Notes: generated by a model not told the origin, from the sequence alone. A DNA stretch of 64,000 bases from Bartonella sp. ML70XJBT.G (GCF_028618575.1 NZ_JAQITA010000012.1:16210-80209); one strand, 5' to 3'; counted from the first letter of the stretch, positions 50,267-61,079 are shown. Numbers and translations: made by a program.

Positions 50267-50273
50267 AGCATTC

Positions 50274-52625
50274 TTAAGTTGTTGAGCTTTTTTTCTTCAC
50301 ACGTTTTTTAATAAAAGGTGTTGTTTTGTTGTTTTTTGCAGCAACAGACAAATGAGAAGAAGAAATTTTTAACTGCAACTTTTCTTTTTCTCCATTTGTT
50401 TTTTGCGTTAATACGCGAACCATGCCACCATTACGCAACTTTCCAAATAAAATCTCGTCAGCTAAGGGTTTCTTAATATGTTCTTGTATAACACGGCTCA
50501 ATGGGCGTGCCCCCATCTGAAAATCGTATCCTTTATTGGCAAGCCAAATCATTGCAGGAGAACTTAACTCAAAACAAACTCCCCGCTCAGCTAATTGTGC
50601 TTCAAGTTGAAAAATAAATTTTTGTACAATCTGATTGATAATAGACTGAGATAAAGGAGCAAATGGGATGATCGCATCTAGCCGATTACGAAATTCTGGC
50701 GTAAAAAGTCGATTAATTGCTTCAATATCATCCCCATCGCGATGTACTTTTCCAAATCCGATCGCTGATTTTGCCATATCTGATGCACCAGCATTGGTCG
50801 TCATAATTAAAATGATATGACGAAAATCAATTTTTTTGCCATTATGATCTGTTAATTTACCATAATCCATGACTTGCAATAAAATATTAAACAACTCTGG
50901 ATGCGCTTTTTCAATTTCATCCAGCAATAAAACAGCATGAGGATTTTGATCAACAGCATCTGTAAGAAGTCCTCCTTGATCAAACCCTATATAACCTGGA
51001 GGAGCACCGATTAAGCGTGCTACAGTATGCCGTTCCATATATTCTGACATATCAAAGCGCAACAGCTCAACGCCTAAAGAAGATGCAAGTTGTTTTGCAA
51101 CCTCAGTTTTTCCTACCCCCGTTGGTCCAGAAAACAAATAATTTCCTATTGGTTTGTCTGATTCACGTAATCCTGCCCTTGCCAATTTAATTGATGACAC
51201 TAATGCGGAAATTGCTTGGTCTTGCCCATAAACCACTTGTTTAAGTTCTTTTTCAAGCTTACTGAGTATCTTCTGATCATCACGAGAAATTGCTTTTGGT
51301 GGAATCCGTGCCATAGTGGCAACAGTGGCTTCAATTTCTTTAACGCCTATACTCTTTTTTCGTTGTTTTTTGGGCAAAAGCTTTTGTGCTGCCCCGCTTT
51401 CATCAATCACATCGATTGCTTTATCAGGCAGTCGGCGCTCAATCATATAACGTGAAGATAATTCTACCGATGCCTTCATTGCCTGATCCGTATATTTGAT
51501 TTGATGAAAATCTTCAAAATAAGGCTTTAGACCTTGCACAATCTTAATTGCATCGGCAATAGAAGGTTCGTTAACATCAATCTTCTGAAAACGGCGCTCT
51601 AAAGCACGATCTTGCTCAAAAAATTTGCGATATTCTCTGTAAGTCGTCGAACCAATACAGCGAATAATTCCAGAAGACAATGCAGGTTTTAAAAGATTTG
51701 CCGCATCCATATTTCCGCCTAATGTAGACCCTGCTCCAACTAAGGTATGAATTTCATCAATAAATAAAACAGCATTTGGATATTGCTCAAATTCTTTAAT
51801 AACTTGCTTTAAGCGTTCTTCAAAATCACCACGATAACGTGTACCAGCAACAAGTCCTCCCATATCAAGGGAAAATATCGTTGTATTTAATAAAACCTCA
51901 GGAACTTGTCCATCCACAATGCGTTTTGCCAATCCTTCAATTATAGCAGTTTTTCCAACCCCAGGGTCACCAACTAAAAGGGGATTGTTTTTTGATCTTC
52001 GACATAAAATCTGAATCATGCGTGAGATTTCCATCTCACGACCAATTAATAAATCAATTTTTCCATTACGTGCTTTACAATTAAGATCAACACAATAATT
52101 TGCCAGTGCGCTTGTGACCTTTTCATCACTGTCTGAAATTTGCTGATCTAATTGCTCCTCAAGCCCTTCAAGTAACATGGATAATCCCTCATCCCGTGTG
52201 ATACCATGTGAAATGAAACGCACAGCATCATAGCGTGTCATACCCATCTCTTGAAGAAAATAGGCCGCATGGCTTTCACGTTCAGAAAAAATTGCAACAA
52301 GAACATTTGCTCCTGATACTTCATCTTTTCCAGCTGATTGAGCATGAATCACAGCACGCTGGATAACACGCTGGAAAAATGTTGTTGGTTTTGTGTCTTC
52401 ATCGGCTTTAATCTGTACATCCAATTCTGACTGGATATAGTTGGTTAAGCGCTTTCGCAGTTCTTCTACATCTACCTGACAAGCCTGAATAACGGAATTT
52501 GCATCGGCATCATCGAGTAGAGCAAGCAGAAGATGCTCTAATGTTGCATATTCATGCCGCGCTTGCGTAGCAATTGTTAATGCGCGATGCAAAACTTCTT
52601 CAAGACTTGATGTAAAAGATGGCAT
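50274..52625 (-). CDS. clpA: ATP-dependent Clp protease ATP-binding subunit ClpA
   Basis: AAA+ unfoldase that feeds substrates to ClpP. The 783-residue protein has an N-terminal repeat domain (about 1-145), a first ATPase module with Walker [10 protein letters not shown] and Walker [10 protein letters not shown], and a second module with [11 protein letters not shown] and [12 protein letters not shown]. The second module includes the ClpP-binding loop region near [11 protein letters not shown], where ClpA normally carries an IGL/IGF tripeptide. There is no ClpB-type middle coiled coil, which fits ClpA. The C-terminus has an unusual Lys/Ser-rich tail ([11 protein letters not shown]). It follows its adaptor gene clpS after six bases. 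Confidence 0.95.
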   Translation of the reverse strand: MPSFTSSLEEVLHRALTIATQARHEYATLEHLLLALLDDADANSVIQACQVDVEELRKRLTNYIQSELDVQIKADEDTKPTTFFQRVIQRAVIHAQSAGKDEVSGANVLVAIFSERESHAAYFLQEMGMTRYDAVRFISHGITRDEGLSMLLEGLEEQLDQQISDSDEKVTSALANYCVDLNCKARNGKIDLLIGREMEISRMIQILCRRSKNNPLLVGDPGVGKTAIIEGLAKRIVDGQVPEVLLNTTIFSLDMGGLVAGTRYRGDFEERLKQVIKEFEQYPNAVLFIDEIHTLVGAGSTLGGNMDAANLLKPALSSGIIRCIGSTTYREYRKFFEQDRALERRFQKIDVNEPSIADAIKIVQGLKPYFEDFHQIKYTDQAMKASVELSSRYMIERRLPDKAIDVIDESGAAQKLLPKKQRKKSIGVKEIEATVATMARIPPKAISRDDQKILSKLEKELKQVVYGQDQAISALVSSIKLARAGLRESDKPIGNYLFSGPTGVGKTEVAKQLASSLGVELLRFDMSEYMERHTVARLIGAPPGYIGFDQGGLLTDAVDQNPHAVLLLDEIEKAHPELFNILLQVMDYGKLTDHNGKKIDFRHIILIMTTNAGASDMAKSAIGFGKVHRDGDDIEAINRLFTPEFRNRLDAIIPFAPLSQSIINQIVQKFIFQLEAQLAERGVCFELSSPAMIWLANKGYDFQMGARPLSRVIQEHIKKPLADEILFGKLRNGGMVRVLTQKTNGEKEKLQLKISSSHLSVAAKNNKTTPFIKKRVKKKSSTT

Positions 52626-52631
52626 AATCCC

Positions 52632-53006
52632 TCACTTCCATTCCATTACACATTGTAATGGGTATTCATTTTGATGGGCGCACTCTCTAACTTGTACTAT
52701 CTTCATTTCAGCAACTTCATAATTATAAATCCCACATTCGCCTACCCCATTCTGATGAACATTTAGCATAATACGCGTTGCTTCTTCGAATTTTTTTTGA
52801 AAAAAATTTTCTAAAATAAAAACAACAAAATCCATAGGGGTATAATCATCATTAAGTAAAAACACACGACATAACTTAGGTTTTTGGAGTTTCACTCTCA
52901 TCTTTGGCAAGATGAGAGCATCCTGTCTGTTTTTTTTCCAATTCTTGCCTTTTTTATTCTGTATAATACGCGCTATAGAGTTCATTATCAGCTTCTGTGC
53001 CATCAT
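52632..53006 (-). CDS. clpS: ClpS adaptor of the N-end rule
   Basis: Delivers N-degron substrates to ClpA. The conserved core starts at about residue 40: [28 protein letters not shown], with the DDYTPM loop that recognises the N-terminal residue, followed by [24 protein letters not shown], containing the conserved HxxG. Total length from the first ATG is 124 residues; the first 30 or so are a weakly conserved basic extension, and the start could be the ATG a few codons in. It is coupled to clpA. Confidence 0.92.
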   Translation of the reverse strand: MMAQKLIMNSIARIIQNKKGKNWKKNRQDALILPKMRVKLQKPKLCRVFLLNDDYTPMDFVVFILENFFQKKFEEATRIMLNVHQNGVGECGIYNYEVAEMKIVQVRECAHQNEYPLQCVMEWK

Positions 53007-53241
53007 TATTTCCTATGGAGCATATTTTTTAATTTTAAGTTCTTTCATAACTATTGCAATACCTGTTTGTGTAAAGAAGCAAACTTTCCTTTGTGGTTAT
53101 GGATTTAATTCAAATATGGAAATTCCCAAAATATCTTCTGTAAATAAATTAGTAATACCATTCATCTAAATTGCATCAAAAAGCTGCAAAAAGGGGCTTT
53201 ACAGATTTTTTTAGCGTAAATGGAGAAATAGGATACTGCAA

Positions 53242-54588
53242 GTGTATATTAATTGCCAAAAAGTTGCCTGTTGCTACAAAAAAATAGCAATTGCTTTTAT
53301 TGTTTTAGCCTTTTCTTACTCTTGGGCATTTGCTACTCCTCAAGAAGCTTACCCTGATAAATATGCGGCTATCGTTATAGATGCAAATACAGGAAAAACC
53401 TTATTTCAAGCCAATTCAACGCTAAAACGTTACCCCGCTTCTTTAACAAAAATAATGACATTGTACATGCTTTTTGAAGCTATGCACATGCGTCGTGTAA
53501 CGCCCAATACACCAATCCCCATCTCAGCTTACGCAGCAACGCGCCCACCAACAAAAATCGGCTTTAAAGCAGGTCAAACAATTTCGGCCGAAGAAGCAGC
53601 AAAAGCACTTATTACAAAATCAGCAAATGATGTTGCCGCTGCCATTGCGGAATATCTCGGTGGCAGTGAAAAAAAATTCGCTCGGATGATGACAGCTAAA
53701 GCCAAAAAACTTGGTATGACTCATACGAACTTCACAAATGCTTCAGGACTCCCAGATCTGGGTAACTATTCCACAGCACGAGATATGGCAACCCTATCGC
53801 TAGCCCTACGCAAACATTTTCCACAACAGTATAAATTGTTCAAAACAAAAAGTTTTACTTTCCGTGGGCATACCATTAATAGCCACAATAGACTCGTTAA
53901 AACAATGAAAGGTGTCGATGGAATTAAGACAGGATACACACAAATGTCAGGTTCTAATTTAGCATCTTCGATGCACCTTGAAGGACGCTCTATCGTTGCT
54001 GTCGTTATGGGAGGAAAATCCTCTATCGCACGTGATAAACACATGGCAAGCTTATTAAACCAATATCTGCCAAAAGCCAGCAAGATGAAAAATAACGGAC
54101 ATTTAATGGCTTCCGTACACTATAACTTACCCTCTGGTGCTCATATTCCTATTCCCTCCATTAAAGCAGAACCAACCAATCTTGATGACGAAATTTCTAC
54201 GATGTTGACGGCCTTTGCTGAACAACCTAAAAATTCCAATACAGCAATAGCCGCAGTAAACCAAGCAATTATACCAATTCCTAATCCTCAGAAAATGATA
54301 TCCGTTGAGACTAAAATTGTTACAGCTTCTTTATCCACAAATGCTGGATGGGCTGTCCAAATTGGTTCACTTCCAAGTAAAGAACAAGCACAAACTCTGC
54401 TTCAAAAAGCAAAAAATACAGCCTATTCCACTCTAAAAATGACATCTTCACATATGCAACTGTTTGAAAAAAACGGACGTCGTTATTATCGTGCACGGTT
54501 TGTAGGGTTTCAATCAAAAAAAGCAGCATTCGATGCTTGTTCTACGTTAAAGAAAGCAAATTTTAACTGCTACACTGTAGCTTACTAA
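53242..54588 (+). CDS. D-alanyl-D-alanine carboxypeptidase with C-terminal SPOR domain
   Basis: A penicillin-binding protein (448 residues, GTG start) that trims pentapeptide side chains of peptidoglycan. The signal peptide spans about residues 1-31 (IAIAFIVLAFSYSWAFA). The serine-peptidase motifs are SLTK (SxxK) at about 67-70, SAN (SxN) at about 130-132, and KTG in GVDGIKTGYTQMSG near 232-234. After an Ala/Pro-rich linker a SPOR-type domain (about 370-448, GWAVQIGSLPSKEQAQTLL ... YYRARFVGFQSKKAAFDAC) ends the protein. SPOR domains bind denuded septal glycan, so this enzyme is probably recruited to the division site. It diverges from clpS. Confidence 0.92.
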   Translation: MYINCQKVACCYKKIAIAFIVLAFSYSWAFATPQEAYPDKYAAIVIDANTGKTLFQANSTLKRYPASLTKIMTLYMLFEAMHMRRVTPNTPIPISAYAATRPPTKIGFKAGQTISAEEAAKALITKSANDVAAAIAEYLGGSEKKFARMMTAKAKKLGMTHTNFTNASGLPDLGNYSTARDMATLSLALRKHFPQQYKLFKTKSFTFRGHTINSHNRLVKTMKGVDGIKTGYTQMSGSNLASSMHLEGRSIVAVVMGGKSSIARDKHMASLLNQYLPKASKMKNNGHLMASVHYNLPSGAHIPIPSIKAEPTNLDDEISTMLTAFAEQPKNSNTAIAAVNQAIIPIPNPQKMISVETKIVTASLSTNAGWAVQIGSLPSKEQAQTLLQKAKNTAYSTLKMTSSHMQLFEKNGRRYYRARFVGFQSKKAAFDACSTLKKANFNCYTVAY

Positions 54589-54620
54589 AAGTTTTTGGAT
54601 TCCGCGTTAAGGATAGTATC

Positions 54621-54911
54621 ATGAAACATAATGCTCTTGCTTCACCCAATAAAAAAGAAAAGTTATTGAAGCAATCATCCTTTCTCTCATTACGCTCCCT
54701 TCACAATGCAGTGACAAAACTCACTGCTTTAAAATACACTCCAGCAACATCAGACACACAGTCTCTAGTCAATCTTCTCATTTGCCAAACAATGCGCAAC
54801 CGTCGTCTTACGATGCCTCCTGTACGTATACATTTACGTGTTGCAAGCCAAACCGGTAATGTCCCTATTAAAATTCATCTGGGAGCAACAAATTTTAAAT
54901 TCCGTAGATAA
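54621..54911 (+). CDS. Small basic protein, function unknown
   Basis: This 96-residue frame follows the carboxypeptidase gene after 32 bases with AAGGAT upstream of its ATG. It is basic and has no signal peptide or membrane segment. A segment near the end (RLTMPPVRIHLRVASQTGNV, then PIKIHLGATNFKFRR) has alternating hydrophobic residues suggesting beta strands. No family is recognised. The reading frame and ribosome site support a real gene, but homology would be needed to be certain. Confidence 0.5.
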   Translation: MKHNALASPNKKEKLLKQSSFLSLRSLHNAVTKLTALKYTPATSDTQSLVNLLICQTMRNRRLTMPPVRIHLRVASQTGNVPIKIHLGATNFKFRR

Positions 54912-56129
54912 TTTTTATAGGAAATATTGTATTGATAAAAATATCCGAGCGTTGCCTAAATCTTAAAAGTGCTGGAGTTAATGCACTGCTCCTGAAAATC
55001 ATAAGAATTTCGGTAACACATTCGTGCCAACTTTTATATTTTACTTTTCAATAAAGCTATTCTTTATAAAGAAAATAAAAAGTACCTACTATTGGCTTAC
55101 TTTTTAATTTGATTGTTCTTGACCTTTTTTATGAAAAAGGAGTTATCCTATTGGAAGGCTTATTTTCACATTTATGAGATTGTATCATAACAAAAAACAC
55201 TCTTTGAAAACATCTGAATTCACTAAGAAATGATAAATGTTGTACAAAATTTTCAAGCTATCTCCTAAACTTGTATTTTTTCAAAATACAAGATAACTGT
55301 AGAACATAACTCTTTATATGCCCCTTTCCACTTTTTCTGTTATCCATAGATCGTATAACGCAATACAAAGGGGTGGCATCCTTCTTTATCACTATCATAC
55401 TTCTTTACAACTTTTACGCGTCAGCAATTTCTTTCACATATACCATATCATTTTTCGTACTACGATCAAATGGATGTTGCTGACTATGAGTAATTGTGAA
55501 TGAAAAAAAATATTGTCTTATAAAACCGTTTATATGACATGAAACTGATAATTTAATAATGCAAAATCAATTCATTCGTCTTACACTATACATCTTTATA
55601 AAATAATTTATCGTTTTATAATCTGCATGGGAGAGCCAAATAGAGAATACTCTCTTATTCCAAACCTATCTAAACTGAATCGATAAAAACGGTTTACTTT
55701 CTTGCGCGCCGCAGGCCAAATGATTTGTGAATAAATTTATTTTAGAAAGAACTGATACACTTTCTTATAAACCATCTTAATATATAAACAGTTGGCAAAA
55801 TATGGAAGATAACAAATATATAACCGAAATATCCCTTTTACTTATCGTAAATGATAAACACTCCATAAAGAGTTTACAATATTAAATGTCCTCAGATAAC
55901 CATCCATTACATACTTAACAAGACATGATTGATATAGATAATACAGCGTTCATTCATATTGAATGAGCATCTTGGATATGCTAAAATCTCTCCTACAAAT
56001 CTTTCTCCATGTTAAATCAATCAAAACCATTCCTTTGCACATCACAAGTAGGATGAGTTTGTGGATAAAAACTATTAAGAAAGGAGTAAAAAGGGCTCTT
56101 ATAAACCGTCTTAGGTGCCAAGAACTATA
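54912..56129. other. Long AT-rich spacer before an integrase remnant
   Basis: Some 1.2 kb with no credible gene; small frames such as 55318-55503 lack support. From about 55985 to 56129 the sequence resembles 58960-59040 (AATCAATCAAAAYCAT..CACCTCACAA-type segment), the flank of the second integrase remnant, so the integrase-associated repeat begins before the coding remnant. Confidence 0.5.
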
Positions 56130-57145
56130 GAAACATTGGCGGATGGCAAGTATTAATGATAGTACCGACTTATTACTTCACAAGCGTAAAGATGAGGGTG
56201 CTCAATGAATTTACCGTTATACCATTCACAGGCGCCATCGTGAAATAGGCTTGAGTACTTTAAGAAAGATTTCTTAAAAAAGAGCACGTGAATGAGCAAT
56301 CCAATGGCATTCTGTTTTGCGTGAGAAGCTTGCTCCCATTAAAGAACATCAATGCGCAACAATCTTCATTATTCAAGGATATTGCTCTAGAGATTTGTGA
56401 AAGTCGTAAAGTTGAATTAAAAAAAGATGGTAAGGGTGGGAATTGTTTTATACCCTTAAAATTTCATATTTTTTCCAAATGAGACTGTCTACCTATTTCA
56501 GAGATTACCCAAACTGATATACGCAATACACTCGCCCCCTCTAGCATACAAAAAAGCAACACCAGTTAATAGAGCTCTTCCCCGTCTTAATCTTTGTCTC
56601 AAACATGCGGCTACGTTCGGTGTGGTGTTGATTTACAAGCAATAGAAAAAGCATGTGCTCTTTTGGGAAACCACGCCCTAAAACCACTTTGTAAAGTATC
56701 CACGGCTTCACATCTACTTATCCTGATAAATGTTCGTACAGGTTCCCTTGCGTTATATCCATCAAGATGTAATTGATGGAGATATCTGGATTATTCCTGC
56801 TGAGAATATGAAAAGGAAAAGCAATGCTACAACAAAGTTTTTTGTCCTCTTATCATCAGAGACATTCAAAATTTTCAAACAAGTGCTTCTGCTTTCTCGT
56901 AATGATTTCTTTTTCTCTGCGTCTGGTTGCGGTCCACTTACTGCAAAGTGTATGGCAAAAGAAAAATAGATGTGGCAGACTGGACTTGAAGCTTGCCCTC
57001 ATGGCTTTCACTCTAGTTTACGTAAATGATTCACTGAAACAACTTATGTCTCTTGTGAGATCTCTGAACCCATTCTAAGCCTGATAATCGGAAGTAAAGT
57101 AGCACGTTCTTATCGTCGTACTGACTAACAGGAGATTGCATTAAC
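56130..57145 (+). pseudogene. Decayed phage-type tyrosine integrase (remnant 1)
   Basis: Plus-strand fragments in changing frames spell a phage integrase: KRKDEGAQ then a stop (the expected W codon TGG is TGA) and IYRYTIHRRHREIGLSTLRK; HSVLREKLAPIKE; FKDIALEICESRKVELKKDG; ITQTDIRNTLAP; PLRYIHQDVIDGDIWIIPAE; NMKRKSNATTKF; PHGFHSSLRK; and GSKVARSYRRTD. The catalytic arginine of the HGxR box is histidine here (HGFH), while the nucleophile tyrosine in RSYRR persists. There are many stops and frameshifts. It runs into the 3' end of sdaA. The N-terminal part is absent or unrecognisable. Confidence 0.85.
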
Positions 57146-58522
57146 TGCGAGTCCAGCTTTACTCGTTTCCTTATAACGTTCACTCATATCATGCCCCGTC
57201 TGGCGCATTGTTTCTATACAGGCATCAAGAGAAACAAAATGTTCCCCGTTACCATGTAAAGCAAGAGAAGAAGCTGTCACAGCTTTAACAGCCCCCATTG
57301 CGTTGCGCTCAATACAAGGAACCTGTACAAGACCTGCAACGGGATCACAGGTCATTCCCAAATGATGTTCAAGTGCAATTTCGGCTGCATTTTCAATTTG
57401 AGCTGGCGTTCCCCCCAATGCCGCTGTTAATCCTGCTGCTGCCATTGAAGATGCTGTACCAACTTCCCCTTGACATCCCACTTCTGCACCAGAAATAGAA
57501 GCATTATGCTTGATGACACCACCAATAGCTGCTGCAGTCAATAAAAAATTATGTATTCCTTCTCGATCTGAATCGTCATAAAATTGAAGGTAATAACGCA
57601 AGACTGCAGGAACAACACCAGCAGCCCCATTCGTCGGTGCTGTAACAACACGACCACCAGCCGCATTTTCCTCATTCACTGCTATGGCATATACCGAAAG
57701 CCAATCATTTGCCCAAAGTGGGTCATTACGATTTTTCTTTCGATTTTCCAAAAGTGTTTCATGCAGCTTTTTAGCGCGTCTTAGAACATGCAAGCCACCT
57801 GGCAATTCACCTTCTTGTGAAAGACCTCTATCAATACAATTTGTCATAGCTGAAAAAATGTCATCAAGCCCACTATTAAGAGTAGAACGCTCCATCTTCG
57901 TCTCTTCGTTTATACGTTTCATTTCAGCAATTGAAAGCCCTGATTTTTTTGCCATCTCTAACATTTTAGAGGCTGAATCAAAAGGATATGGCACTGCAGA
58001 CATTTCCGATTGCATGTTACCATTCAAATGGCTTAACTCATCCTCAGTTACGACAAAACCACCACCGATAGAATAATAAGTCTGCTGCAAGAGAACATTT
58101 CCATGAGCATCAAGCCCTTCAAAGGTAAGGCCATTAGTATGACCAGGGAGAATTTTTGTGCGTTCAAAAATAAGGTCTTCTTGCCAATTAAACCGATAAG
58201 CAGGATGGCCTTCTGGCCGCACCTCTTTTTCACGTGTAACCTTTTCTAACAAATTTTCCATAGAATCAGGATCAACAGTCGAAGCTTTTTCTCCCAAAAG
58301 CCCTAAGATAATAGCTCTATCCGTAGCATGACCAATTCCTGTAAAAGCCAAAGAACCATAAAGACAAACACGTATACGAGAAACTACAGCACCCAATGGT
58401 CGAGAAAGACTTTGTACAAGAATCTCTTGCAAAAACATATTAGCCGCTGTCATTGGCCCCATCGTATGTGAACTGGAAGGACCAATACCAATTTTAAAAA
58501 GCTCAAAAACAGATAAAAACAC
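57125..58522 (-). CDS. sdaA: L-serine ammonia-lyase (iron-sulfur)
   Basis: Deaminates L-serine to pyruvate with a [4Fe-4S] cluster. The 465-residue single-chain enzyme has GPSSSHTMGPM at residues 14-24, VTAPTNGAAGVVPAVLRYY in the middle, SGAEVGCQGEVGTASSMAA, HHLGMTCDPVAGLVQVPCIERN with two more cluster cysteines, and the C-terminal LAVNAISC tail. The final cysteine is thought to occupy the active site in the resting enzyme. The ATG matches the family start. It is flanked on both sides by remnants of the same phage integrase, and its 3' end touches the first. Confidence 0.94.
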   Translation of the reverse strand: MFLSVFELFKIGIGPSSSHTMGPMTAANMFLQEILVQSLSRPLGAVVSRIRVCLYGSLAFTGIGHATDRAIILGLLGEKASTVDPDSMENLLEKVTREKEVRPEGHPAYRFNWQEDLIFERTKILPGHTNGLTFEGLDAHGNVLLQQTYYSIGGGFVVTEDELSHLNGNMQSEMSAVPYPFDSASKMLEMAKKSGLSIAEMKRINEETKMERSTLNSGLDDIFSAMTNCIDRGLSQEGELPGGLHVLRRAKKLHETLLENRKKNRNDPLWANDWLSVYAIAVNEENAAGGRVVTAPTNGAAGVVPAVLRYYLQFYDDSDREGIHNFLLTAAAIGGVIKHNASISGAEVGCQGEVGTASSMAAAGLTAALGGTPAQIENAAEIALEHHLGMTCDPVAGLVQVPCIERNAMGAVKAVTASSLALHGNGEHFVSLDACIETMRQTGHDMSERYKETSKAGLAVNAISC

Positions 58523-59029
58523 ACCCCACCCCCAAACTACATAGAGTTTAAATATATGCCTTTTATCGCAGTCGTCCTCTTTAAAATCAAATTGCGAGAT
58601 AAACTAAAAAAATGACAGCAACAAATATGAATGTTGCTCTTCTTGCTACAACCCAACACTTACTTTCTAGAGCGCTTTCCATAGATACCCCTTAAAATGG
58701 ACAATGATTTTACAACAATCACTCTCTTAATGTTTCAAGCGTAGTAAAATAAGTGTTAACATGCAATATGAAAATTCAATAAAAATGAGAACTTCCCACT
58801 TAAATATATTTATAATGCTGAAGTTCTTTAAAATTTACGCATACTTACATTTAACATCATTTCTATGAAGAACGTTACATAATAAAATGATTTATAGCGA
58901 TAATTCATCATTTTCTCTGTTAAATAAGAAGCCTGAAATTGTACGATTCTTTCACTTCAAATCTCTTTTATTTTGAATCAATCAAAATCATCTGCTTGCA
59001 CCTCACAAACAGAATTAGCGTGAGGATAA
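58523..59029. other. Spacer upstream of sdaA
   Basis: About 500 AT-rich bases, presumably holding the sdaA promoter. The last 80 bases resemble the flank of integrase remnant 1. Confidence 0.45.
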
Positions 59030-59405
59030 AGGCTCTAAATGCAAAAGCTATAAGCCTACATCGGAAACTGGCAAAGAATATAGATAAGATCAGCACTGCT
59101 TCATAAGCGTAAAGATAATGATATTTAATGGATTTACCACGATATTATTTACAAACAACCACCATGAGATAGTCCGTGTGTCCATGGAAAAAATATCTTT
59201 TCAAAAAATGCATGAGTATGCAACACAATGGCATTTTGTTTGACATGATAAATGTCCCTCATGAAAGATTATGAGAAACAAAAGCAGAAAGCAATACGCA
59301 TTGCCGTTATCAAAAAGACATAGCTTAGATACTTTTGAAAGTCGTAAAGCTGTATCAAAAGATAATGGTAAAGCTAAAAATTATTTTTCATCTGTACATT
59401 TTATC
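59030..59405 (+). pseudogene. Decayed phage-type integrase (remnant 2, N-terminal part)
   Basis: Nucleotide similarity to 56120-56450 is clear: CTTCATAAGCGTAAAGAT, ACCATGAGATAG (cf. ATCGTGAAATAG), CAATGGCATT, and GAAAGTCGTAAAGYTG are in the same order. Conceptual pieces LLHKRKD, WIYHDIIYK and ESRKAVSKDNGKAKN are the same integrase segments as remnant 1, but more decayed and cut off before the catalytic domain. It ends just before the nitroreductase stop codon. Confidence 0.7.
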
Positions 59406-59416
59406 TTCTGTTCTCA

Positions 59417-60097
59417 CTAAACAAAACGTACAAAGTTCTCGATTGGTTCGCGCTCAGTCTCAAAATTATTTTCTGGAGCACTCGTATCACGATAGCCAAG
59501 TGCCATACCACAAATAATATGCCGCTCAGGAGGAACAGATAAGAATGTACGAATTTGTTTATGATAATCAGCAAAAGCAGCTTGAGGACAAGTATCTAAT
59601 CCAAATCCACGAGCCGCTAACATAAGAGTCTGCATAAACATACCCAAATCAAGCCAGCTCCCCATTTCCATATCATGATCCATTGTAAATAAAAGTCCTA
59701 CAGGTGCCCCAAAAAATGAAAAATTACGCGCTTTTTGGCGAAGCATTTTTTCCTGCTCATCTTTTTGAATTCCAAGACTCTTATAAAGATCCAAGCCAAT
59801 TTTTCGACGCCTTGAAAGATAAGGTTCACGCCATTGACGTGGATAATAGTGATATTCACGCTCTCCTTCTACTCCTGAAAGTACGAGGCGTGAAAGTTCT
59901 TCTCCTAACTTCTGTAATACTTCTCCTGTAAGAACAATGACTTGCCATGGTTGAAGATTCGTTCCAGATGGTGCACGTGCCGCCAATTTTAAAATTTCTT
60001 CAATTGTTTCCTGAAAAACTGGTTGATTAGTAAAAGCGCGAATCGACTTCCGTGAGAGAATGGATTGAAAGATATCAAGAGAAGAATTATCCGTCAT
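59417..60097 (-). CDS. Nitroreductase family flavoprotein
   Basis: An FMN- and NAD(P)H-dependent reductase of 226 residues from the ATG at 60097 (an ATG nine codons upstream is possible). SRKSIRAFTNQPV at about 15-27 binds FMN phosphate, RAPSGTNLQPWQVIVLTG at about 41-58 binds the flavin, and MFMQTLMLAARGFGLDTCPQAAF at about 150-172 and MALGYRDTSAPEN near the end complete the fold. Substrates in such enzymes include nitro compounds and quinones. The physiological role is unknown. It stands alone between an integrase remnant and a spacer. Confidence 0.88.
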   Translation of the reverse strand: MTDNSSLDIFQSILSRKSIRAFTNQPVFQETIEEILKLAARAPSGTNLQPWQVIVLTGEVLQKLGEELSRLVLSGVEGEREYHYYPRQWREPYLSRRRKIGLDLYKSLGIQKDEQEKMLRQKARNFSFFGAPVGLLFTMDHDMEMGSWLDLGMFMQTLMLAARGFGLDTCPQAAFADYHKQIRTFLSVPPERHIICGMALGYRDTSAPENNFETEREPIENFVRFV

Positions 60098-60451
60098 TGT
60101 TTTTACTTTCTCTGGAAGGAACATGCTTTTTTATTGCCAAAACTTAAACTGTAATCAGCATTTTAAATGTAAAGGATATCTAAATAAAAGTATGGGAAGA
60201 AAGTTTTCAACACACTTAGCGCATTCTTTTTTGCCAATTTTTTCTCATAATTGAATTTTTCTAAGCCTTATGAGATAATAACCATTTAAGGTACTAGCGA
60301 ACAATTCAATGATTTTACAATAAAAAATCAAAGGGGTTTATTATAAAATAACTTTATAGTCAGAATTGGGTACTTTTCTTAAAAATGCTATGATTTTTTG
60401 ATAGCATTATTTTCTATAAACTTAAAAATATGTTATATTAATACGTTTTGT
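60098..60451. other. Spacer between nitroreductase and coiled-coil gene
   Basis: About 350 AT-rich bases; I see no gene or clear terminator. Confidence 0.4.
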
Positions 60452-60973
60452 TCAAAAAATCTTTTTTTCTGAGCTTGAATATTCTCTCTCAAAAAGATGA
60501 GGGCTTTCAACAATGAGTCTTTTTCGTGCTTTTTGTAATTGCTGAATCACTTCATCAATTTTTGACGGAGAACAAAAGGATTCTTGGCTATTTGATAAAT
60601 GCTGTTTTTCCTGCCCCTCGTAGAAACATTGCATTTGAGATTGCAACATTCTCATCTCTTGAAAGAAAAGGCGTCCAGTTTCCTTGAAACCACTATTAAG
60701 CGCAAAAAGCTGATCAGAAATTGATAACAAAATTTGTTTTAAAAAGCGCTCATTTTCTTGGCGTTTCCGATATTCTAAAATGAGAGCATGGCTTATTTCA
60801 TCCAACTGTTTTTTTGTAGAATCAATTTGACGCAATAAATTTGGTTTTTCCCCCATATGACCTTCTCTCACCTTTAAAAGCATAGCATGAATATCTAATA
60901 ACTTCACTGCGGAATGAGATAAATAATCAACGAGTGTAAGCGTATTAACATAGCGCTTTCGTGCAACCATCAC
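60452..60973 (-). CDS. Predicted coiled-coil protein, function unknown
   Basis: A 173-residue, mostly helical protein without a signal peptide or membrane segment. Residues 45-105 have heptad character (LLRQIDSTKKQLDEISHALI, then LEYRKRQENERFLKQILLSI), as has 145-158 (IDEVIQQLQKARKRL). The second codon is also ATG. Helical, polar, cytoplasmic proteins of this size can be structural or regulatory. I recognise no family. It lies about 100 bases downstream of the lipoprotein hydrolase on the same strand and may share its transcript. Confidence 0.6.
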   Translation of the reverse strand: MMVARKRYVNTLTLVDYLSHSAVKLLDIHAMLLKVREGHMGEKPNLLRQIDSTKKQLDEISHALILEYRKRQENERFLKQILLSISDQLFALNSGFKETGRLFFQEMRMLQSQMQCFYEGQEKQHLSNSQESFCSPSKIDEVIQQLQKARKRLIVESPHLFEREYSSSEKKIF

Positions 60974-61079
60974 ACACTCACCTCATGACTGGTGTTTCAT
61001 TCATCCCGCTATTCATTTTTTATTTTACAAAACTATTCTAAAGAAAATGCTAAAAACCTTCATCATAATTCATTTATCT

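Noticed and set aside
57684..58076. 130-codon plus-strand frame inside sdaA
   Set aside because: Shadow of sdaA on the opposite strand; sdaA has all its family motifs.
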